DNA of 64,000 nucleotides, taken from contig NZ_JAVDSH010000008.1 in the NCBI RefSeq assembly GCF_031455195.1, positions 124,001 through 188,000 on the forward strand. The letters run 5' to 3'. Below are positions 1 through 8,700 of this stretch, in pieces. Origin of the DNA: Arthrobacter nitroguajacolicus_D. GTDB taxonomy: Bacteria; Actinomycetota; Actinomycetes; Actinomycetales; Micrococcaceae. A model generated the notes under the pieces. That model was not told where the DNA came from, did not search any database, and saw nothing but the letters and a program-made list of their open reading frames with translations. Position 1 is the first letter of the stretch. Each line of letters begins with the position of its first letter. Position numbers and translations under genes: made by a program.

Positions 1-774
1 CGCGTCCGACAGGGTCGAGACCGCGCCCTCGCTGCCGGCGGCAGCGAACGCGTCCGCCACCACCACCGCCCACGCCGCGTCAGCTTCGTTCAACCGCAAA
101 TACTCCCGGAACGCTGTCACCACACCAGCAGCCTCGATCCGGCCCCACCCGCACCGGTCCGCGAACGACGACAACTCCCCCTCCAGCGACCCCGGCACCG
201 ACGAAACACCCTCATCCAGACCACGCGAACCCGCAGCGAAACTCCGCAACGACTCCGGACGGGCCGAGGACACCCCGCCCCCATACCCGCCACCCGGGCC
301 CGGGGTCTCCCGCGGCCCCGACGGAGCAGACGCAGACGGGAACGACGGCGCACTGCCCGGCTCCATATTCGGCCGCGCCTCCTCACCACCCCACCAGTCA
401 CCAACCTGCTCAAGCCAGTTCCGGTTGTTATGCCGGCGCACCCACTCATTGTTCTGCCGTCGCCGGTCATCCTCGTCCCGCGCCTCCGAAATCATCGTCC
501 CCACATACCCGGCCACCGTCCGCAACGCCGCGGCCAGGGACTCCGCGTCCCGGGACGCCGTAGCCGCGTTCGCCGCGAACACCTCCGAAAAATGCCCCCG
601 GAAATCCTCCCCAGCCCCCGTCACCAACGGCCCACGCGAACCCGAATGCTCCAAAACCCGCGACGCTGCGGACTCAAAAGCACCCTTCACCGACTCAGCA
701 ACCCCATACACAAACCGGCCACCATGGCCAGCATCGGAATCCGGCAACAACGGCATCTCAACGAACTCGGTCAC
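1..774 (-). CDS. Putative type VII secretion effector, N-terminal part (runs off left edge)
   Basis: Reading the minus strand from a GTG at 774 gives 258 uninterrupted codons to base 1, so only the N-terminal part is in the window. The protein begins with a roughly 100-residue helical, Ala-rich region (a WXG/LXG-like secretion domain by inference). A Trp-containing stretch follows (WLEQVGDWWGGEE), then a Pro/Ser/Gly-rich linker and a second Ala-rich segment. Size, linker and position downstream of a WXG100 gene resemble actinobacterial polymorphic toxins or T7SS-signal proteins; the C-terminal domain that would give an activity is outside the window. The GTG overlaps the stop of the preceding small ORF (GTGA), implying translational coupling; an in-frame GTG at 780 is an alternative. 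Third codon positions are unusually rich in G and T and poor in C compared with genes to the right. Effector status is inference. Confidence 0.7.
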   Translation of the reverse strand, partial: MTEFVEMPLLPDSDAGHGGRFVYGVAESVKGAFESAASRVLEHSGSRGPLVTGAGEDFRGHFSEVFAANAATASRDAESLAAALRTVAGYVGTMISEARDEDDRRRQNNEWVRRHNNRNWLEQVGDWWGGEEARPNMEPGSAPSFPSASAPSGPRETPGPGGGYGGGVSSARPESLRSFAAGSRGLDEGVSSVPGSLEGELSSFADRCGWGRIEAAGVVTAFREYLRLNEADAAWAVVVADAFAAAGSEGAVSTLSDA

Positions 775-890
775 AACCACAGCCCCCCACAGAACAAGAA
801 CGCGAACAAAACCAACAAACCCTCAAAACCCGCACCACAACAGAGCGCACAACCACCACAGCGCAACGGCCGGGCAACCACACCACGCAT
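771..890 (-). CDS. Small putative membrane protein, 39 aa
   Basis: An ATG at 890 opens 39 codons ending in TGA at 773-771. The N-terminal half is Cys/Gly-rich with Arg residues; the C-terminal half is a hydrophobic stretch (GLLVLFAFLFCGGLWL) long enough for one membrane span. Its stop overlaps the GTG start of the putative effector by 4 bp, and it lies 46 bp after the WXG100 stop, so the three would be one transcript. No clear Shine-Dalgarno sequence precedes it. It could be a leader peptide, a small T7SS membrane partner, or chance. I do not recognise a family. Confidence 0.35.
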   Translation of the reverse strand: MRGVVARPLRCGGCALCCGAGFEGLLVLFAFLFCGGLWL

Positions 891-936
891 CAGCGCGGCA
901 CGATCACCCGGCCCTCACACCAAACCCACTACAAAA

Positions 937-1218
937 TCAGGCCCCGCCACCGGCAGAGAAAATATCCTGCGAAATCTTCTGCAACTGACCGCGCAACTGC
1001 TCCAGCTCTTCCTTGGCCTTATCCAACGCAGCCTTCGTCTCCGGCCACGTCGAACCACGGAACTCAGCAGCCAACGGCCCATCCCACACATTCGGATCCG
1101 ACAACACACGACCCTGCGCATCCAACGCCGAAATCTGATCCGTAAACCCACCAGTAATAATCGACTGCACCTGACCAATAGCAGCCTTGGCTTGCTCAGT
1201 AGACAACACACGCGACAT
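937..1218 (-). CDS. WXG100 family type VII secretion target
   Basis: This 93-aa all-helical protein has the size of WXG100 (ESAT-6-like) proteins. The central turn carries tryptophans (NVWDGPLAAEF...STWP), close to the W-x-G hairpin motif, between two amphipathic helices; the second contains the heptad-like KAALDKAKEELEQL. Members form helical hairpin dimers and are substrates or co-secretion partners of FtsK/EccC ATPases, of which one is encoded at 5716-10005. The ATG is preceded by a strong GGAGGAAAG ribosome-binding site. It heads the minus-strand group with the small ORF and the effector, divergent from the secretion-machinery operon at 1456. Codon third positions favour T and G (TTG, GTG, GGT, GCT), unlike the C/G-ending codons elsewhere. 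Confidence 0.88.
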   Translation of the reverse strand: MSRVLSTEQAKAAIGQVQSIITGGFTDQISALDAQGRVLSDPNVWDGPLAAEFRGSTWPETKAALDKAKEELEQLRGQLQKISQDIFSAGGGA

Positions 1219-1412
1219 AGAACTTTCCTCCCAATAAGAACAATCGCAACACCCAAGCCAAAACCAGCCCAGGCGACCAGACGATGCCTAAACTACCAAC
1301 AGCACCTAATAAATCCAACAAACAGAGAAACAAATCCCCATAGACGCGAGATGACTTCGACCTGCAGCGATACCCGCGCAACCGGATTACTCCATTCGGG
1401 AGCGCAACCCCT

Positions 1413-1418
1413 TATGAT
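1413..1418 (+). promoter_or_regulatory. Candidate -10 element for the T7SS-like operon
   Basis: TATGAT lies 38 bp before the ATG at 1456 in the 237-bp divergent intergenic region, with an AAGGGGGA ribosome-binding site near 1443-1451. No convincing -35 hexamer is present at 16-18 bp, so this is a weak prediction. Confidence 0.3.
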
Positions 1419-1455
1419 ACTCAAGGCACCGTGAACGGAATAAGGGGGACGATCC

Positions 1456-4317
1456 ATGCCCAGGCAGGCTAGTTTTAAGCAGTACGACCCGGGGCGTCGC
1501 ATCTCCCCGGGCCGGGCTCTAGGCATCGCAGTGGTTGCCCTGGGAATGATCGCGACGACGTCATGCACCTCGACCCCCAAGCCTGAGCCGGTAGAGAACC
1601 CCGTCAAGCTCCTGCAGAGCGTCCGCGTAGGCCTGACCTCGGCCGCCGGAGTGCACACGGTAGAAGGCACCACCATCTCGGTGTCTGCGGCGGGCCAATC
1701 CTCCGCGGAGAACACCACTTACGACGCCGCCCAAGTAGTGGGCGAACTGCCGGTGCGTGTGAGCCTGCAATACCGCGCCGGGGAAAAGTCCGGCTCCGAC
1801 CTCGCCGACCTTAAAGGCCACACCGGTCCGGTGGAGATCAACCTGACGCTCGAGAACCTCACCGTCAAGCCACAGACTATCCAGTACGACGCCGCAGGCC
1901 AGGCCCGTTCCGACACCGCCCTGGTGGGCGCGCCCCTGACCGTCGCCGCATCGACGAAACTGCCGGGCCTCCGGGCGGACGACGTAACTCCGGGCTCCGC
2001 CGATGGCGCCACAGGTACTAATGGGGTCCTGAGCAGCACCGAAGACGGCGCCACAGTTGTCCAGTGGGCCACGGTCCTGGCTCCCCCACGTTCGGGTGCG
2101 AGCACGACGCTGCGTCTAGCCGCAGACGTGAAGGACTTCCAGGTTCCCGAAATCGATGTGGCCGTGCAGCCGGGCCTTAACACGGACCTCAGTGCCAACG
2201 GAGTGCTCGCCAGCGCCTTCTCCTCCGGAACCGGCTCGGAGATGGAGCTGCAGCGCCGCACCATCTCCGTGGTATCGGACGTCAACACGGTCCTGGCCAA
2301 GGCCGGATCCACCATCACCGAGGTTCGCCGGAACCTGCAGGCAACGTCGCAGACCCTCGGCGCCAAGACAGCAGGTGAACTGCGGGACAACTCCCAGGCC
2401 CTTGCCGCAACGATGTCGGACCTGAAGCAGCAGCTGCAGGTTCTCGGCTCTGATTTGGAGTCTTCAACCACTGCCACCCAGTCCACCACCATGTCCCAGT
2501 TGAAGCTAACGGTTTCCGCCGTGGACGCGATGCTGGGCGACACTTCCGCCACACCCCCCGTAGCTCCCATCACCGGTGACGGATGCACCGCCGAGGTGGC
2601 CAAGGCCGCGCCGGCAGCCACCGTTTACTCCAGCGTTCTCACCATGTCCTCACAGCTGGATGCCTACGCGAAAGTCAGCGCGAGTTGCCGGGACACCGTT
2701 GCCGGCGCCCTCAAAGCCACCATGGGACCGGAAAACCCCACGCCAGCGGAATGCGCTGAGCAGGGTTCCATGACCTGCTCCCTTTATGGTTCGGCTGTGA
2801 CAGTTACCGGAGCGCTTCTGGGCCTGGTGCAAAAGGGCGACGAGCTCGTCTCCGGTCTCCAGCCGCAGGTCATCGAAGGCGCGATCAAAGACCAGGCAAC
2901 TTCCGCCGTCGCACTTGAAAAAGTGCGCACCGACCTCGGTGCGATGCTTGACGGCTCTGGAACGTCCGAGGATTACAGCAAGGCACTGGCTGCACTGGAT
3001 ACGGCCATCAAGTCCGCCGCCGACTCTGCAGCCGCGACGCGGAAAGCAGCCACGGCAGCCCAGACCAGCGTTGACGCCCTCCGGCAGAAACTGCTCGCCG
3101 TCGCCACCAATGCCAAGGCGTCCAAGGGCGAACTCGGTCAAGGAACATGGCTGAACGGCTCCATGCTGCAGCAGAACCAGAAGGTGGCGGACGAGCTGTG
3201 CAAGCTGTCCGATGACAGCCTCATCCCCGGCAAGGGCAAGCTGTCCGCAAAGGAGGTTGAGCGGCTGCGTTCCTACCTGACTTCGGTTCCTTGCGAACCG
3301 ACGGATGCGAATGGGAACCCCACACCCGCGCTGAATGCGCCCCCCGGCTTCAAGGAGCCACTGGACGTGCGGCTGGAAGGTCAGTCAGCCGCTTGGGACG
3401 AGGTTCTTGCAGCCACTGACACGACTGCCGCCGACCAGGCAATTGGCCAGGCGTTCACCGCTTTGGAAGCGACGTTCGACGACGCCGACACCAAGCTCGA
3501 AGCGATCAAGACGGCCGTCAAGACGCTCGACGGCGCCGCAACAGGAAACGTCAATGGCACCAAACGGGGACTTGAGGCGCTGGATGCTGCACTTGCCGAT
3601 GCGATTGACTCCTCCGGTACAGTGACGACCGCACTCGCGAAGTTGAAAGAGCAACAGGACATGCTCGGCGACAAGATCAAAGAGTCACTCCGCGACGTTT
3701 CGGCTGAAACCGCCGCCGAGGTCTACAAGACCGTCGGCGAACAAGTACGCCAGGTTGCCGACATCGGCGACGCCAGCTCTGAGGCCGTGACCACAGCCTT
3801 CAACCGGTCCATTTCCGGGCTGAAGTCCACCTCGGACGACGTTGTGAAGGACGCCGAGGGCACGGTCAACAAACAGCGCGACGAACTCCTCGGACAAAGC
3901 GGCGACCTCACGGCAGCCCTGTCCAAGAGCACCCAGTCTTCGCTGGACAACATCGCGTCCAGCACGTCCGGCTCCACCCGCGACGTCGAGGGTGCCAGCG
4001 CCCTTCTCGCCTCCAGCCTCAATAAAGTGATGCTGGATCTCGGTGACCGCACGGTCAACGGCTCGGGTCTGCTCGGCTCCATGGCCACCAGCGCGGCGAA
4101 AGCGGACACAGCGGACTTCCAACTGGCGTTAGCCACGCAGAACGCTGAAGGCTACGCCAACATACGCTCCCGCGACGTTGCAGGACTTCTCCTGCGCCAG
4201 GCCCAGTTCAAGGCATCGCTCACTGCAGTGGATGAACTGCCACCGTTCCAACTCGAGGTCCCTGCAGGTGCGACGTCACAGACGCTGTACACACTGAAGA
4301 TCGGCGGCAACGCGTGA
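1456..4317 (+). CDS. Large coiled-coil lipoprotein of the T7SS-like locus
   Basis: This 953-aa protein has a signal peptide with positively charged n-region, a hydrophobic stretch (residues 20-36) and a lipobox-like ATTSC with Cys37, so it should be anchored outside the membrane by lipid only. Residues about 60-250 look beta-rich. Residues about 260-340, 480-560 and 640-860 are Ala/Leu/Lys/Asp-rich heptad-like helices consistent with long coiled coils. Several Cys residues in the central part could form disulfides. I do not recognise a Pfam family. Extended extracellular coiled coil resembles the exposed part of EsaA/YueB-type T7SSb proteins in style, but the transmembrane segments of that family are missing. 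Its stop overlaps the GTG of the next gene (GTGA), so it is first gene of the operon with the PBP-like protein, ATPase and kinase. Function unknown. Confidence 0.85.
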   Translation: MPRQASFKQYDPGRRISPGRALGIAVVALGMIATTSCTSTPKPEPVENPVKLLQSVRVGLTSAAGVHTVEGTTISVSAAGQSSAENTTYDAAQVVGELPVRVSLQYRAGEKSGSDLADLKGHTGPVEINLTLENLTVKPQTIQYDAAGQARSDTALVGAPLTVAASTKLPGLRADDVTPGSADGATGTNGVLSSTEDGATVVQWATVLAPPRSGASTTLRLAADVKDFQVPEIDVAVQPGLNTDLSANGVLASAFSSGTGSEMELQRRTISVVSDVNTVLAKAGSTITEVRRNLQATSQTLGAKTAGELRDNSQALAATMSDLKQQLQVLGSDLESSTTATQSTTMSQLKLTVSAVDAMLGDTSATPPVAPITGDGCTAEVAKAAPAATVYSSVLTMSSQLDAYAKVSASCRDTVAGALKATMGPENPTPAECAEQGSMTCSLYGSAVTVTGALLGLVQKGDELVSGLQPQVIEGAIKDQATSAVALEKVRTDLGAMLDGSGTSEDYSKALAALDTAIKSAADSAAATRKAATAAQTSVDALRQKLLAVATNAKASKGELGQGTWLNGSMLQQNQKVADELCKLSDDSLIPGKGKLSAKEVERLRSYLTSVPCEPTDANGNPTPALNAPPGFKEPLDVRLEGQSAAWDEVLAATDTTAADQAIGQAFTALEATFDDADTKLEAIKTAVKTLDGAATGNVNGTKRGLEALDAALADAIDSSGTVTTALAKLKEQQDMLGDKIKESLRDVSAETAAEVYKTVGEQVRQVADIGDASSEAVTTAFNRSISGLKSTSDDVVKDAEGTVNKQRDELLGQSGDLTAALSKSTQSSLDNIASSTSGSTRDVEGASALLASSLNKVMLDLGDRTVNGSGLLGSMATSAAKADTADFQLALATQNAEGYANIRSRDVAGLLLRQAQFKASLTAVDELPPFQLEVPAGATSQTLYTLKIGGNA

Positions 4318-5657
4318 ACCCCCGCAACCGTCTCTTCGTCCTGATCGCTGCGGGAGCCGCCGTCGTGATTGCTGCTGCTGTGGTTCTGACCATGACATTG
4401 AACCGCCCCACGGAGGCTCCCCGGCCCGATCCTGTGGCCGCCACAGTTCCCGTTGCCCTGAAAGCTGACGGCCTGCCGGCAGACTTTTCGATCGGCGTCG
4501 TCATGACATTCGGCCAGTCCGGTGAGCCCGGCACCGAATACAACCGGGCAGCACAGGGTGCGGTAGTTGCAGCCCAGCGTTTCGGCCAAAGTGGCGCAAG
4601 AGTCACCCTGCCGACCCAGAACGACCAAGGCACCGAAGACGGCGCCCGTGCTGCCGTCGCAACACTCGCCGAGCAGGGTGTGTCCGGCGTTCTCGTTGCC
4701 AGCACAGGGCCGCAAGCCCGTGCAGCAGCGAAGGCCGCTGAGGAGCGGGGCCTCCCGGTCATCTTGCCCTACAGCGAGGCGTCGGAACCGACCCAAACGA
4801 CGTGGACCACTGGACCAACGGCAGCCTCTGTCCAAGCCGCCCTGGGGACCGCACTTGCCGGCAAGAGCCGGGTGCTGCTGGTCAGCGACGGCGGCCAGGT
4901 CCCGGCATCCGTCACTCCCGCTGACACACTGACGCTGGAGGGCTTCTCCGACGTGTCCGGCTTGGCCCAGGAAGCCGCCATCCGTACAGGCGACCAGCTC
5001 CGTCCGCCGTCCAAGGATGCGCCAGCGGACGCCGAAGGCACCCGGACAGCCAACCCCGCAGACGCTGTTGTGGTGTCAGCGGCAACGCCGCAGCGCCTGG
5101 CGCAGCTTGTCCGAGCCCTCCAGTCACGGGACGTGTCAGTTCCGCTGATACTTCCCGACGGCGCCACCACCCCCGCGTTCGCGTCCTCGCTTTCGGAGTT
5201 GGACGGCACTGCTTCAGGACAGCTGGTCAGCATTGCGCCGGCAACCGGCGACGCTGTCGCGCTCCAGCAGGACGCCCAGGGGCGGGGTATGTCTGCATTC
5301 CTCGCCGGCATCAGGCTGGCTACCGGGAATCCGGAGATCAAGAACCTGACGGACGATACCCCGTTCTCGGCGGACGCCTGGGCCGCGGACGCACGCAGCC
5401 ATGACGCAGTGGTGGCCTTGGTCCGCGCAGCTGCCCTGGCCGGGAGCAACGACCCATCGAAGGTCGGAGCGTCGCTGCGCACCCTGTCCTTCGGACCCGG
5501 GGAGGGCCTCGCCGGGCCGGCGCTGGACTTCTCGCAATCCCAAGCGCTCACTGCTCAACCAACCCCGGTCTACGCATCCTCCCAGGACCTCGGTCTCCGT
5601 CCGGCGGATGAAAACGCCCCGCGGCTTGTCTGGGTACCGGCGCCAGCCAGCCCGTAA
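4314..5657 (+). CDS. Membrane-anchored periplasmic-binding-protein-like protein (type 1 fold)
   Basis: This 447-aa protein starts at a GTG overlapping the previous stop. Residues about 7-27 form one uncleaved-looking transmembrane segment without a lipobox Cys. The rest resembles branched-chain amino acid-type substrate-binding proteins (Peripla_BP_6): an opening strand IGVVMTFGQSGE, an NRAAQGAVVAAQRF helix, a GVSGVLVAST strand, and the ILPYSEAS segment. No permease or nucleotide-binding subunit is near. In this operon it is more likely a ligand sensor or structural component of the secretion locus than a transport protein (inference). It is followed 58 bp later by the FtsK/EssC-type ATPase. 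Confidence 0.78.
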   Translation: MNPRNRLFVLIAAGAAVVIAAAVVLTMTLNRPTEAPRPDPVAATVPVALKADGLPADFSIGVVMTFGQSGEPGTEYNRAAQGAVVAAQRFGQSGARVTLPTQNDQGTEDGARAAVATLAEQGVSGVLVASTGPQARAAAKAAEERGLPVILPYSEASEPTQTTWTTGPTAASVQAALGTALAGKSRVLLVSDGGQVPASVTPADTLTLEGFSDVSGLAQEAAIRTGDQLRPPSKDAPADAEGTRTANPADAVVVSAATPQRLAQLVRALQSRDVSVPLILPDGATTPAFASSLSELDGTASGQLVSIAPATGDAVALQQDAQGRGMSAFLAGIRLATGNPEIKNLTDDTPFSADAWAADARSHDAVVALVRAAALAGSNDPSKVGASLRTLSFGPGEGLAGPALDFSQSQALTAQPTPVYASSQDLGLRPADENAPRLVWVPAPASP

Positions 5658-5715
5658 CCAACCTTTCTGTCCCCGCGTCTTAAGGGAACAGATCCACTAC
5701 AGGAGGAGCGCCCCG

Positions 5716-8700
5716 GTGCGTGTGCTGATCGACTTGGACGATCGTCGTTTTGAGTGCGAGGTTGCCCATGCTGCGCCCGCCACCACGGTGTCCGACTTAG
5801 TGGAAGCCGCAGGCGGACCCCGTGTTGCCCCTGACGAGCCGGTGTTTGTCAATGAGACAGAGGTCCGTGGTGCCACGCCGTTATCCGAGCTGATCCTGCT
5901 GGAAGGCAGCCGCATCTCACGCGCACCGTGGCCGGCCCCGCACCGCGTCCGTGGTTGGAGCCTGACGCTGGCCGGCGGCCAGCGTACGGGTGGTGTGGTG
6001 GATGTTCCGGAGGGGCGGGACATGCTGGTCGGCAGGTCGCCCCATGCCGATCTCAGTCTCCCCACCGAAAGTGCCTCGTGGGATCACTTCCGCCTTCGCA
6101 GCGAGGAGGACGGGCTGCGGGTGGTGGATGGAGGCTCCACCAACGGCACCTTGGTCAACGGTGAGCCTGTGGGCGAGGACGGAGTCCTGGTCACTCGGAC
6201 AGCCACCATCACTGCGGGCGGCACAGTGCTCCTGCTCCGTCCGGCCCTGGACGAGACTCCTGCCCCGGCCCCCGGCAGTCTGCACAACCTGACGCCGGCA
6301 GCGACGGCTCCCTTTAACAGACCTCCGCGACCCGGCCGCGCCCCGGCTGGCGATCCGCTGGTCCCACCCAGTCGAAAAGACGTTCCGCCAGCCAACAAAT
6401 TCAGCTATATCACGGTGCTGGCGCCGCTGGTCATGGCGGTCGCGATGGTGATGATCTTGAGGGACATGCGTTTCGCCATGTTCGCCATGCTTAGTCCGGT
6501 GATGGCGGTGGGCATGTGGTTCGAGCAGAAGCGCCGCCATGCCCGTGGCCTCAAGGAAGAGGCAGAGCGCTTCGATGGAGCGCTCAAGGAGTTCGAGCAG
6601 CAGATCCGCAAGGCCGCCGAAGTGGAAACTGCCCGACGCCACCGGATGGTTCCCGATCCCGCAACAGTGGTTCGGCGTCCAGCCCTTCCGGCCACTTCAC
6701 TGTGGCAGCGCCGCGCGGACTCGGAGGACTTCCTGGCCTTGCATGCCGGCACCGGTGATGTGCCATGGAAGCCCGAGGTTGACCGGGCTGCAGGCTCGCG
6801 TCCGGACGAAAAGGTCAAGGAAACCCTTACGGCAGCCCGTCTCCTGGCAGCCCCCGTGCTGGTCGATCTGACCGACGCCGGCGTGGTGGGCATCGTTGGT
6901 TCGCGGGACGGCGCTTTGGCGTTGGCCCGCTCCCTTGTAGCCCAGGCCGCAGTGCACGTTGGTCCGGCCGATCTGACGATCGGCGTTTTCTGCGACGCCG
7001 GCCGGGCCGATGAATGGGAATGGGCCTCGTGGCTGCCGCATACACGCCAAACCGGCAGCAGCTTGGGCGAGCGCTGGATGTCCGCGCACCGCGAAACAAG
7101 CCTGGCCATGCTGCGCTCACTCAAGGACGCCGTGGAGGAATTGCCTACCCCGGCTCTCATGGTGGTCCTCGATTCCGACGTTCTCACGGAAGGCAGGGAC
7201 GCCCCGGCCCGCGCGTTGCTCGGCATGGGCCGCTCCGTGCCCGGCGGCCATGTCAACCCGCAGCAGCGCCCACCCCGTGTGGCGGGAATCGTCATAGCGA
7301 CGTCCGAGGAGCAACTGCCGGCCTCCTGCACCACCATCATCAAGGTGGGGACCGACGCTGCAGCCACCGTGGACCAGCCGGAGGATCTGACCCGCGTGGA
7401 GGACGTCATCCTGGCAGGTCTCGACCAGGAAGAAGCCTTGCGCTGCGCCACACGCTTGGCACACTTCGATGATCCGGAACTCAGCGTTCCCGGGGCCTCC
7501 TTGCCCTCCCTGGTGCGGATGCCCAGCCTGCTCGGCTACGAACGACCCGACGCGGCCACGATCCGCCGAATGTGGCAGGCTCCCACCGGAGTCTCCACAC
7601 CCATCGGCACCGGGGAAAACGGGCCATTGACCCTGGACCTCGTCAAGGACGGACCGCACGGGCTGGTGGGCGGTACCACCGGTTCCGGAAAGTCCGAATT
7701 CCTGCGCTCCCTCGTAGCCGGCCTCGCCGCCCGCAACGATCCGACCCGTCTCAACTTCATTCTGGTCGACTTCAAAGGCGGTGCCGCCTTCAAGGCCTGC
7801 GAGCGCCTTCCGCACACCATCGGAACCATCTCCAACCTGGACGAGCAGCTTGCAGACCGGGCACTCATTGCCCTGGAAGCAGAGATGGAGCGCCGCCAGC
7901 GGGTTTTCGCCGAGGCAGGCGAGGGTATCGACAACCTGAGTGCCTACTTGGCAACGAACCCGGCCGAGCCGATGCCGCGCCTGCTGCTGGTAGTCGATGA
8001 GTTCGCGATGCTGGCCAAGGAATACCCGGATGTGCTCACTGCGCTTGTCAGCATTGGCGCCGTGGGCCGCACCTTGGGAGTCCACATGATCCTGGCCACG
8101 CAGCGTCCGGCCGGTGTGGTGAGCGATGACATCCTCGCCAATACCAACCTCCGGGTGGCGTTGCGCGTCCAGAGCCGCGATGACTCCAACAACGTCATCG
8201 GAGTACCCGCAGCGTCGGCCATTGGCCGGGCACAGATGGGCCGTGCCTTCGTGAAGCTCGGACAGGACGACATCACGCCAGTCCAGACCGCGCTGGTCAC
8301 CGGACAGGCACAGCTCGACGGCGGTCCCGCCGTCGATGTCCGGGACATCCGCCAGTTCGGCGTCCCCGCACCCGCACCGGCACTTGCCCGGTCCGCTGCT
8401 GCGGACGAGAACGACCTGGAGCTCCTCATCGACGCCGTTGTCGAAGCCAACGCTGAGGCTGGCTACACCCCGCCGCGGCAGGTTTGGCCCGAGGCCTTGG
8501 GCGAACGGGTAGAGCTTGAGGGTTTCGCAATGGAAGCCGATTCTGTGGATGACTCCCCCCGGGTCCTTCCGACAGTGGGTCGTGTCCATGGGTCCAACGT
8601 GCTGGTGACCCTGCTGGACGAGCCTGAACTGCAACGCCAATCCGCGGCCGGATGGGACATGTCCATGGGCAACCTGATGCTGATGGGTGTAGCGGGCTCC

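Noticed and set aside
430..1434. 334-codon plus-strand open frame
   Set aside because: Antisense to the WXG100 and effector genes; Pro/Arg/His-rich composition, typical of a high-GC shadow frame.
1719..2621. 300-codon minus-strand open frame
   Set aside because: Antisense to the lipoprotein gene, Ser/Arg-rich, no ribosome-binding site.
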